Assembly (NCBI GenBank): GCA_015179125.1
Contig: WHVA01000182.1
Span: 62,001-126,000, forward strand
Source of the DNA: Gautieria morchelliformis
Taxonomy: Eukaryota > Basidiomycota > Agaricomycetes > Gomphales > Gomphaceae
Length of the DNA: 64,000 nt
Reading direction: 5' to 3'
Below are positions 36,556 to 45,565 of the stretch, piece after piece. The notes under the pieces are model-generated. The model ran no database searches. It saw nothing but the letters and a program-made list of their open reading frames with translations, and was not told where the DNA came from. Made by a program: the position numbers and the translations under genes. Within the stretch, counting starts at the first letter, position 1, and each line of letters starts with the position of its first letter.

Positions 36556-38133
36556 TAGCGGAAGCACACCTACGGGGGGTGCAGATCGATCAAGAACTTC
36601 GCTGGCACCAGCACGTGCAACAAGCGGTTGAAAAATCGGAAAACCTCCTGCTAGCGGTAAATAGACTCACCAGACCCTCCTTTGGCCTACCCGAGCAGCA
36701 CGTCCGACAGCTATACACCTCCATGGTTTTGCCCAAACTGGAATACGCCCTCCCAGTATGGTACACGCTGCCCCACACCAACCCCAGATTGGGCCGCCGG
36801 GTGGGATCGGTAGGGCATGCCAAGGCGCTGGAAAAGGTGCAAACGTTGGGCTGTATATTGATCACCGGAGCCTACAGATCGACAGCAACTGACATACTTG
36901 AGCTTCATGCCATGATCCCTCCAGTCCAAATACGCCTGGACAACACCTGCCACCGCGAGGCCCTGCATCTGGCGACCCTGCCAGAACCGCACCTCCTGTT
37001 CAAAGCAGTCGGACTCAGTGCAAAGCGACGGCCACGTGCGCACCCCTCTCCGATCCACAATCTTCTATGGAGATATAAGATCCGGCCGCACACAATCGAA
37101 ACGATTGGGCTTACCAGATACCACCCCAATTGGTGTCCTCAGTTCACGGCTAACATAGCTAGCAGTAAACCAGCGGCGGCGAGCAAAGTCAGGACAAGAA
37201 TGGACGACGTGCACATCTACTCAGATGGATCGGGCTTCAAAGGCAACATCGGTGCAGCGGCAGTCGTCCCTCAGACCGGTGAAGCACTTCGCTTCAAGCT
37301 CGGAAAGGAAACAAAGCACACGGTTTTTGAAGGCGAACTAGTTGGTGTTCTCCTGGCGCTAGCACTACTGGAGAGGCATCCCAAGGCCAGAACACTGCTG
37401 GTCACTCTCAACAACCAGGCGGCCATCCAGGCACTACAGAACAACCATCCCCAGCCAGCCCAGTACATTTTGGATGAGATCCATGCGGCTATCCGGAGAC
37501 TGGTACGCAGGCGCAGACAGCTGTGCATCCACATAGAGTGGGTCCCTGGCCATGAAGGTATCGAAGGCAATGAGCTCGCCGACACGCAGGCAAAGATGGT
37601 CTCCGAAGGTGACACCTCTGATACTACTGACCTCCCACAGCTCTTGAGGAGACAGCTGCCCGCGAGCGTCACGGCACTCAAAGCACATCACAAGAAGTCC
37701 ACCCTACGGCGTTGGCGAAAGGCCTGGTCCTGCTCCCCTCGATTCCAAAAGCTGTCCAAAATTGACTCCACAATGCCCAACCGCAAGGTCCGCAGGATGC
37801 TCAGCACACTGCCGCACCGTGCCTCGAGTATCATAGTTCAGCTATGATCAGGTCACGTATCCCTCAACTTATTCCTTAAGAAGATAAAGGCGACAGATTC
37901 AGAGCTGTGCAAATGATGTCGGCAGCCCGAAACAGTTGTACATTTCCTTAAACACTGCAAAAGGTTTGGAGAGCAGCACAAACGGCTTAGGAACAAAGCC
38001 GGCAAGGCAAGCCACTCTATATCACGCCTACTAGGAGACCCGAAGATCCTCCCTCCCACTCTACAATACATCCAGGACACAGCGAGATTCGACAGGTATA
38101 CAGAGGTAGCGACACGTGAGGACAACCCAGACT

Positions 38134-39091
38134 GAGCCATCCCCCACAACTCTGCTAAACAACGCTCACGCTGACCCAGCTCTCACAGAAACCTACCACT
38201 TAAACCTTGGCTCTCGCTTACTGCCGAACACCTTCCGTGAGGGGTTGGACCTCCCGTGCCTCCCCGGCCAATTTCATATACACCCCAGTCCCTCTGCTAC
38301 TACCCCATCTCCTACCATGCCCTTAATCCCCTGACATATTGCACCATATCATGTATAAGCGCCCGCAGATGCACTGGAGATTCGAGGAGTTTTGACCGTC
38401 ACTGGGGGACCAGTGACGGGCTCCCTCCATGGCAAGAGGCATAGACCCAGAGATGCAACCATCTCCGTATATAAAGAAAGAGCGCGGCAGGTTTAGATTT
38501 GAGTCTCCAGCCCCGCCCAGGGCCAGGTGCATCTGCGGATATGCAATTTTCACTCCCATCTCTGACTCGCACACTTAGATACATTAGTTCACTCTACTGT
38601 TAGGGATTACTAGTACACTCGTAGATACAGTGCACCATAAGCGCCATGCGCTTCCAGCACTATAATTGATATTCTCTCTCTCTCTCTCACATTTGGGCCC
38701 GGCTCGGGCTCTCTGTATCCGGATGGGAGCTGGGCCCATCCCGGCTCGGGCTAGACGTGGTCTTTCTAGTAGCCGGGACTTGGAAAACACTGTCGACTCT
38801 GTTGTTTAGAGGTCAAACAGCATGAATAGACAAACCTGCGGCGTGGCATTTAGTGTCCACACCTGTCCCATTGTCCTGCACAAACTCGCTTGGGACAACA
38901 AAACGAGCTCCGGTCCTATCGAATGTCCTTGAAGCAACTGGGCAACCTTGAGTGGACTAGTGTTGGAATGAACGGGAATAAATTTCTTCTCTTTTTGGCA
39001 GTGGACGCATGGAGCAGTGGGGGACTAAATGGAGCGTTGACTAGTTGCAGCCAGTGCTGTACTATTTAGATACTTGATATCACAGGCCCCG
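38134..39091. other. LINE-C tail and unassigned sequence
   Basis: It probably includes the LINE-C 3' UTR at first. A (CT)n run lies at about 38670-38688, followed by GGGCCCGGCTCGGGCT words (38690-38755) that resemble the subterminal tracts of the hAT elements but without visible ends. No gene is seen. Confidence 0.4.
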
Positions 39092-39140
39092 CATTCACTT
39101 ATTAATAGGTGTGTGCCACACACCTATTAATAAGTGAATG
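39092..39140. repeat. 49-bp perfect palindrome
   Basis: 24-bp arms (39092-39115 and 39117-39140) are exact reverse complements around a single central C. The left arm begins CATTCACTTATTAATAGGTG. The right arm abuts the LINE-C-like fragment that starts at 39141. Confidence 0.95.
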
Positions 39141-39297
39141 ATTCGAAGTTGTAACGCCGACACTCAACTCCAATTGAGAGTATCGTTCAGATCAGTGGTT
39201 GTCACTGGAAATAGTAACCACATGTGCCTGACTTACGTTAATGAGAAGTGCCCAAAAGCCACGTCATTCGGGCCTGTGGACAAGTGGGTCAAGGAGA
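39141..39297 (+). mobile_element. Second copy of the LINE-C 5' segment
   Basis: 157 bp match 32734-32890 with only a handful of differences. Both copies start at the same base (ATTCG...), suggesting this is the family's 5' end or a shared breakpoint. It stops at AAGGAGA and is followed by CATCAGGAAAAAAAG. No knuckles or RT are present. Confidence 0.85.
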
Positions 39298-39361
39298 CAT
39301 CAGGAAAAAAAGAGGGTGGTACTTAGCTTTACATAGTGCACATAGCACGTTTAGTGCGGTA

Positions 39362-39535
39362 GCACCCCCCCCCCCTGTCACGTAACCCTCCATAGATGAC
39401 CGCCTGTCGCTGTAGCCCTCCATAGTGCGCTGTAGCACACCAACACAGCCCTGTAGCGCTCTGTAGTCTCCAGAGGGCATACGCTACGGGGCACTAGAGC
39501 GTCCACGTAGGGCTCCGTAGCGCTCCCCCCCATGG
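39362..39535. repeat. Poly(C) run and CGTAG/GTAGCG-rich block
   Basis: A run of 13 C (about 39366-39378) is followed by repeated short words CTGTAGC, CTCCATAG, CCACGTAG and GTAGCGCT. Similar words occur at 57640-57770, beyond the 3' end of Plavaka B. These may be subterminal repeats of a Plavaka-type element, but I could not match TIRs. Confidence 0.4.
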
Positions 39536-39688
39536 CAGCGTGGTCCATAGGTATGCCAATACGGCCTGTACATTTGCATAGAATACCATCGCAGGGTTTT
39601 CACACCGGTATACACACGCAGTTGTAGTAGAATACTTGTATTCGGGCAATGTATCAATTACATGGGTGATAGTTGACAGGCAAGCCAA

Positions 39689-41078
39689 CTAACTATCCAA
39701 CTCCTTGTCCTCATCGAGTGCCTGTGTGGCGCGAGCGAATTTGGCGGCATTGAAAGCCGGCTTTCGAGGGTTCGTGGGGATGTTCGGGAATCCAGCATGC
39801 GCGCTGTAACAACATACAGGAGGTAAGATAATTGTATGACCCAGTGCAGAAGAAGGCACCATCCGTGATCATGCATGCGCTGCTTGTGGCGCGCCAGGGC
39901 CTGTCCTGACCTTTCACTGTACATACGCCACGCCTCAAGGCCGCGGAGGTGTCGTCGGTATACCTTGGCGTATCCGACCTCGGTGAAATTGCTACCCTTG
40001 ATGTGGATGCCAGAGGTCCACTGGTGAACTGCATAGTAGACCTAGTTGCATACTGTTGGACAGACAATGTGATGACAGAAGGGTTTAGCACATACCGCTG
40101 TGAAAACTAAGGCGATGGTGGACTCGGGAATTGGGTTGAATGAAGCGCCGTATATTATGCCGTCGGCTTTCTTTTTTTAGGGAACCACTGCTCAAGGACA
40201 ATGTCTTCGAGGATATGGTGTTGATATATTCCAATAGATGCCTCAACATCCTATGCCATGGATCGGTGACCGCTCGCATCATTAGTATAACGCACCTCAT
40301 AAACGTAACCGTCATCCTCAAGGAGTTGAGCAGCTAATGTCTTGTTATACTCAATTTGTCTAGGCTGCTGGCCATGCTTGAAGTTGTAATGTGATACAAC
40401 TTTGGTGACAACCTTGTCCTTGACCCGCCCTCGAATCGTCGATCCTCTGGCTGTTATCTAGAGAACGCATGGATGATCGTTGGAAATATGAGGCCCTGCA
40501 ATAATTGGAAGTTCTTACCAGCGTAGTCAGACGTGGGGTTAGTGGGTGCACTTCGCCCTTGCGGTCACACGCATTTTGCCAACATTCTTCGGCCCATTCC
40601 TCGCACTCATCCATGTCCGGAAATGCATTCTTGGTGCAAATGCGAACCTGAAACTCTGTCATAGCCATAGTCAATATACTGTTTGCCAGTCCCTCATATT
40701 CTGCGGCTTTCGGCTTTTCCTTCTGAGTTTTCCTGATCTTCTGGGGGCATTCGGGATCGGTGTTCTTGCTATTGGAGTCAGAGTCACTATGGGTAGCATG
40801 CCTGTCGTCAGACGTGGCCCCGTGCACCCATGTTTGACTACTCGTTGTCGACTGGACGCAATATCAGTGTGAATCAAAGAAACAAATGGAGGTCGCACCG
40901 CTGTGTCCATCAGGTCCACCCGGCCCTGTTTCTTGTGGTTCCGGTCAACGGCACCACTGTCAGGATGTGGAGGCGGTGAGGACACATATGGACGGTCATG
41001 TGGTAGGACCATGTCGGGAGTCACAGACCGGAGGGGAGCGGGTGAGCTGGCTGTCTGGCGCCGAACCGCGTTGGACAT
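39689..41078 (-). CDS. DUF6532 family protein (gene A)
   Basis: Six exons on the minus strand: 41078-40899, 40851-40519, 40457-40296, 40250-40096, 40041-39860, 39803-39689, with introns of 45-61 nt and GT...AG ends. The N-terminus is Ser/Pro-rich and disordered. The DUF6532 domain starts near AEYEGLANSILTMAMTEFQV and includes AFPDMDECEEWAEECW, RVKDKVVTKVVSHYNF, LLEDDGYVYE, FNPIPESTIALVFTAV and KVYRRHLRGLE. Full length is about 375 residues. Exon 4 is one base short of frame in a T7 run at 40172-40178 (an A run in the mRNA); this may be an assembly slip or a real lesion. The molecular function of DUF6532 is unknown. Confidence 0.75.
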
Positions 41079-41207
41079 AGCCGGTTTCGCAGCAGTTGTC
41101 ACTACCGCTGTTGTGGCCTTGAAGGTGAACTTAAGAAGAGTCGAAGGTTGGGGTGGGGTGAGTCGATGTGAGAGAGGAGTGGGGGCAAGAGAAGAGTGGC
41201 GAGGTGA

Positions 41208-41312
41208 GAGAAGAGTCGAAGGAAGAGAAGAGTCGAAGGAAGAGAAGAGTCGAAGGAAGAGAAGAGTCGAAGGAAGAGAAGAGTCGAAGGAAGAGAAGAG
41301 TCGAAGGAAGAG
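41208..41312. repeat. 17-bp minisatellite, about six units
   Basis: The unit is AGAGAAGAGTCGAAGGA. Since 17 is not a multiple of three, any reading cycles through the frames and repeats every 17 residues. It lies about 130 bp upstream of the chosen DUF6532 A start, on its 5' side, so it could sit in the promoter or 5' UTR. Confidence 0.9.
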
Positions 41313-41339
41313 AAAACAGTTAGTCCAAAAAAAAAAAGA

Positions 41340-42260
41340 CTTCGTGTGGATGACGCACCTCATTCTCCTGAATCATTCCTGTACCAAACCGAACACAAAC
41401 ATTAGAATATATTTGGGGCTGAAGGCCATGGGAATGCTTACAGGGATGAGGCTCAGGTTCGTCCTCGGAATCATTGGCATTTGGGTCGTCGAGGAAGTCT
41501 TTGATATCCTCGTCCCCTAGGCCTTCGGCAGGGTAGACTAACCCAACGGCTCAGGGGAGATGTACATACTAGGACTGAAATAGCTGTCATAAAAATATCC
41601 GTAAGCTATCACTGCCATCACAATACGCCGAACCGCCGTATATACACCGTCCCGTGTCTCACACATACCTTTGCCACATCACCCACATCTACCCGAGTCC
41701 ACACACACGTCCGCACGACATATCATGTTATTCCCACCATTCTACTGATCCGACCCTGACCCAATGCCCACGGATCCACTCAACCCGAGTCAGAGCCCGA
41801 GCCTGAGGGGCGCTGATCCACGGAGGAGCTAGTCATTGAGCCACACGTCTACATATCTTCCATGTTATTTCCCTCATTAATTCACAACCCATATTTCTGA
41901 TGCATATGACTACCTACACCCCTTCCCATTCGATACATCAATTCCCTAGCTACTGCTGTCCCCGGACCACCGTACTCCCGAGTCCAGACGCATCAGTCGA
42001 CCCATGCATTACCCCTCCACTCTTCACGCCGCAGCACACCTAGTAGCTAGTTAAATAGTTCAGCATGTGTACAAAGATTCTCTAGTCAATCAGAACTCAC
42101 ATTGAACTGTATAGTTGTTTCACTACGCATAGAACTGCGTAACCGCTGCTCGAGAGGATACACAGGCCATGTTTCCTCTATACTCTCATATCTATAAATC
42201 TGCTCGATTCGACTTCAAGCCAAAGTCTGAATCTAAAACCCCTTCATTATCAGCTGCTCT
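41340..42260. other. No recognisable gene
   Basis: Pyrimidine-rich and A/T-mixed sequence between DUF6532 A and LINE-E. I see no supported coding region or element ends. Confidence 0.4.
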
Positions 42261-42269
42261 TAATCTTTC

Positions 42270-43501
42270 TCAATGGCGACCCGTGTTTGAAGTACGAGTA
42301 CCCTCAGATCAAAACGAAGCCATAGCAGAGGAACGGAGGGACCAGGCAGACATCAAAGTCTACACGGACGGATCGTTGATAGAAGGCGGAGTGGGGGCTG
42401 CAGTGGTGTTGTACAGAAGGGGAGTGGAGGAGAGAGTGGCAATAACATACTTGGGGACAGCGGACGACCACACCGTCTTCGAAGCTGAGCTGCTGGGCGC
42501 AGCAATGGGGGTGAAACTGTTCTGAGGAGAGCAACACGGTCACCACACCCTAGCACTTGACAATCAGGCAGCTACTCAAACTACGAGAGAGGAACGCGTG
42601 ATACCCAGCCAGTACCTCATAAACACCCTCCACGAGCAGATGGATGCGATCAGGGTCAGAAGCACAAGAGAGACTAGGGTGACCGTGAGATGGGTGCCGG
42701 GGCACAAGGGGCTTCAGGGAAACGAGAGGGCAGACGAAGAGGCGAAGAGAGCGGCCAGAGGGGAATCTACAACTGAGACGGATGTGCCAATGTCGTGCAG
42801 AGGAGAGCTCCCAGTCAGCAAAGCTGCAGAATTACAGAGGCACCACCAGAGGCTGAAGGAGCAAGCCAAGGAATTCTTCAAGAGGTCACCAAGAGCCAGG
42901 CACCCCAATGACATAGACCCGTCGATGCCGCCGCCAGCATTCGCGAAGCTATGTAGGGGACTCACACACAGACATAGCTCGCTCTTGATTCAGCTCAGAA
43001 CTGGCCATGTCCCGCTCAATGGATACCTGACAAGATCGGAAAACCAGAGACCCCACGTGCCCAGCATGCCTCTGTGACAATGAAATGGTACACCACTATC
43101 TTATCCAGTTCCCAGCATTCAAACCCCAGAGATGTCAACTGGAAAAGAAACTCAAACGTGGCGCCAGGTCCCTCAGGACGCTTCTATCCAAGCCCAAAGC
43201 AATGAGGCCACTTTTTCAGTTAGTTAACAATACGGGAAGGCTCAGGAGCACCTTCGGAGAGGTATCGCTGCCAGAAGAACAATGACAAGGGCGATAGATC
43301 AGCATAAATGATGGGAGCAATGTACTACCTCACTTCAGCAGCAAGCACGGGCAGCTCCGGGTTCTACCCAGGCCCAGGAGTTTATGTGGAGATAGAAGTG
43401 AAAGGAGTAGATAGATTAAAATGTGTTGACCGAACTCATGTATGCCTCGTCTTACATAGGGCCTGGCCCCACAAGACATAAATTGGAGAAAAAAAAAAAA
43501 A
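42270..43501 (+). mobile_element. LINE-E, 5'-truncated (RNase H to poly(A))
   Basis: It begins around the sequence for WRPVFEVRVPSDQN and continues through RNase H (VYTDGSLIEGGVGAAVVLY, HTVFEAELLGAAMG, WVPGHKGLQGNERADEEAK), the C-terminal part and a 3' UTR, ending in an A13 run at about 43488-43500. One TGA near 42523 stands where an Arg codon is expected, and two or three frame breaks follow after 43030. The 3' UTR carries the family stem-loop (43458-43470). The 5' edge and target duplication are not resolved. Confidence 0.85.
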
Positions 43502-43949
43502 GAGAAAAGCTCATAGCTCAACAAATCCCCCATCAATAAACCGCAACACCCCCCGTGCCCCACCACTGCCCGCAGGGTCCACACAAATGCATCCCTTGAA
43601 GGAAGGTCGTGGAAAGCGAAAGGAGGGCGGGTGAAAAAGTGACAGGAAAGGTTGGTTCGAGTGGGCATAATAAGCACAGGTGAGAAAAGAAAGCAAAGAG
43701 GAGCATGTGCTGCCATCTGACCCCATCTCACTCGCAACCGAATCTTCAGTGGCGTGTGATCATATCAGCGACGTGAAGATTCTGTAACTTTCTTTGACAT
43801 TCCTTTCCACCCATTGACGGTTAACGACAATTTACCGCGACGGCTCGAGGAAGGAATGACACCACTGATAGCCTCGCTCGGGCAGAGAGGGCATGTGTGA
43901 GCTACCCTGTCGGGAGAGGGGTATCGAAACAGATACCTTGACGGGTATG
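43502..43949. other. No recognisable gene
   Basis: Between the LINE-E tail and the LTR piece. Nothing supported is seen. Confidence 0.4.
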
Positions 43950-44549
43950 TGTCAAGATTGGTTTTTAGGCATTAATATCGTGTATTAGTGAACACAGTGA
44001 ATGCCCGAATAACTTGTGCGAATAAGTATGCAGTTCGGCGAATAGGTGAACCAATGAATGTTCACAAGATAAGAGGGTTGCCCAAACGGAGCTCGCCCTA
44101 TCTACAGTAATAGCAAAATAGCCCGTGGCACTTGACGATGCAACGTGCAAGGTGTCACAGAAGGGCTGTCTCAGTAGCGACAATCCCTTCACCGGCGAAG
44201 GTGCTCCTTCGGAGCCCTTCGCCAACAGTACAGAAAATAGTTCGAAGGCTAATGTAATGAAGATGAAGTATGAGAACTCACCAGTGATGCCTAAGTCCTC
44301 TTCTGGTCGAAGATAGAAATCTCCAGGAGAAGGCTCAAGACGATGATCACAGCGAGGTCAAGTTTGCACAAGATGGACGACGTATGATAATTGAACCGGG
44401 GAATATACATGTGAATGCAAACTACTTATATCGAATGCTCGTAAGGTATCAGCAAATAGGAAAGAGGCCATCATGAGTCAGGGTTGGATAGGGGTGCACA
44501 GTCATGATACAACATAGATGAAATAAACATACAATAGAGTGAGAGAAGA
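43950..44549 (+). mobile_element. LTR fragment, same family as 2073-3103
   Basis: It starts TGTCAAGATTGG like the solo LTR in gypsy and matches its first ~600 bp at about 90% by eye. It ends where another LTR-like block begins, so its right part is lost. The differences between the two copies imply a separate and not very recent insertion. Confidence 0.75.
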
Positions 44550-45114
44550 GTGTAAGAACCCGGCCTTTGGCCGGTTACTTACCGGTATAACTTTCTTCCG
44601 AGCCCGAGCCTTGTGATATTCGTGCCCAAGTACATATGATCCTTATCCTGCGCCCAAGCCCGAGCTTAGAGCTCATATCCGACCTTGATCCCATGCCCGT
44701 ATCCCCTTAGTTACTGATTCCGTTCCATCACACATCATTCGTATATTACCTCGCCCTGACCTCGCCCTGACCTCCACTCATATGTTCGCCCCTGACTCGT
44801 ACCCTCGCTCGTATATAACCCCCCTTGTATACATTCCTACTCCTCAGTCTGAAAATCAACTATCATATAACTTCGATCCCTAGTTAGTTCTAAGCCTCGC
44901 CTCTTAAGCCAAACCTCGCCTCTTATTCATTTGCCTCCGAAGTTGGGACTCGTGCGTAGGGTCGGCGCAGCACATAAGCTGAAGCCTAGTCCCTCTCTGA
45001 CTTCCCCATCCAAACCTCGCCCCGTAACCTCGGACCTTACCTTGGGTTTCGCTCCCGACCTCGGTCAACCTTACGACGGATCGTATCGTAACAGTATTTT
45101 CAGACTGCTTACAC
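44550..45114 (+). mobile_element. LTR-like block, TGTAAG...CTTACA
   Basis: 565 bp with the 6-bp inverted ends TGTAAG and CTTACA, a CCGGCCTTTGGCCGG palindrome near its start, and TATATAA near 44813. It looks like a solo LTR of another family. The bases on either side (AAGAG and CCCTA) do not match, and the preceding LTR does not resume after it, so a deletion or recombination joined them. Confidence 0.5.
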
Positions 45115-45115
45115 C

Positions 45116-45448
45116 CTACGTATCCCTTTTCTTCACTATGTCCATGATGACTCGTTCCCGCACCCTTCGGGGTATATCAGAACAATGACGTTTCTCGGAA
45201 GCCCCAGACTCGAGACCTTTTGCTGTGAGACGACCACGCGAACCTTCATGGTTGGGAGTGGCAGCTTTGGCTTGCGGCCCAACCGGCGACGAACAAGTGA
45301 GGGGTCTCGAACGATGTTCGCGACCCCTGGAGTTCGTACTGCTGTAAGTCAATGTTTGCTTTGGCACTGTGGAGCGCGCAGGGAGCTGGGTCAAGTTGAT
45401 CTCTTGCAGAGCTTTCCTTTTGGAACCAGGTGGAGGCATTGAAACCAA
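45116..45448 (-). CDS. Divergent reading frame beside Plavaka A, like DUF6532 B N-terminus
   Basis: A 110-codon frame starts MVSMPPPGSKRKALQEINLTQ, 117 bp from the Plavaka A start and pointing away from it. LQEINLTQ is close to LKEIDLTQ in the first exon of DUF6532 B, which sits in the same position beside Plavaka B. The rest is Ser/Arg/Pro-rich and disordered. An LTR block ends at 45114, and 4 kb of inserted elements separate this frame from DUF6532 A on the same strand. It may be the stranded first exon of that gene or of a lost copy. Confidence 0.45.
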   Translation of the reverse strand: MVSMPPPGSKRKALQEINLTQLPARSTVPKQTLTYSSTNSRGREHRSRPLTCSSPVGPQAKAATPNHEGSRGRLTAKGLESGASEKRHCSDIPRRVRERVIMDIVKKRDT

Positions 45449-45565
45449 GAAGTTTGCAGTGAGTGGTGGTGGTCAGGAATCAGAAACGACGCAGCTTACC
45501 CTGTAACCAGTCACATGACTGTGCTGGACAATGGGCATAGAAGGCCGAGGGACCTGTACTAAGTT

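Larger units (their letters stand above)
33620..38133 (+). pseudogene. LINE-C ORF2 (endonuclease-RT-RNase H)
   Basis: The ATG at 33620 gives a short endonuclease start (LLLIQEPYIYP). The middle of the endonuclease is deleted, and its end has SADHLPIHTTL. RT: 34100-35240 with GPGEDGIPN, AYRPIALYN and GRTTVDS; after LINE-D it continues at 35387, but the catalytic box reads YVND rather than YVDD/FADD. After the TIR element it resumes near 36558 with QIDQELRWHQH. RNase H is at 37200-37620 (HIYSDGS, EWVPGHEGIEGNELAD). A frame break near 37847 precedes the C-terminal part. Not functional. Confidence 0.8.
32734..38500 (+). mobile_element. LINE-C, second LINE family
   Basis: A Tad1/I-like LINE of a different family from LINE-A. 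ORF1 has three zinc knuckles; ORF2 has endonuclease, RT and RNase H. It is interrupted by LINE-D (35242-35372) and by a TIR element (35714-36555). The start is set at 32734 because a second copy at 39141 begins at exactly the same base. The 3' end is not sharp; coding ends near 38133 and no poly(A) is seen. Part of the endonuclease is missing near 33800. Confidence 0.85.

Noticed and set aside
38690-38760. Fourth hAT element from its GGGCTCGGGCT words
   Set aside because: No TAGTG-type TIR pair or 8-bp duplication could be found around it.
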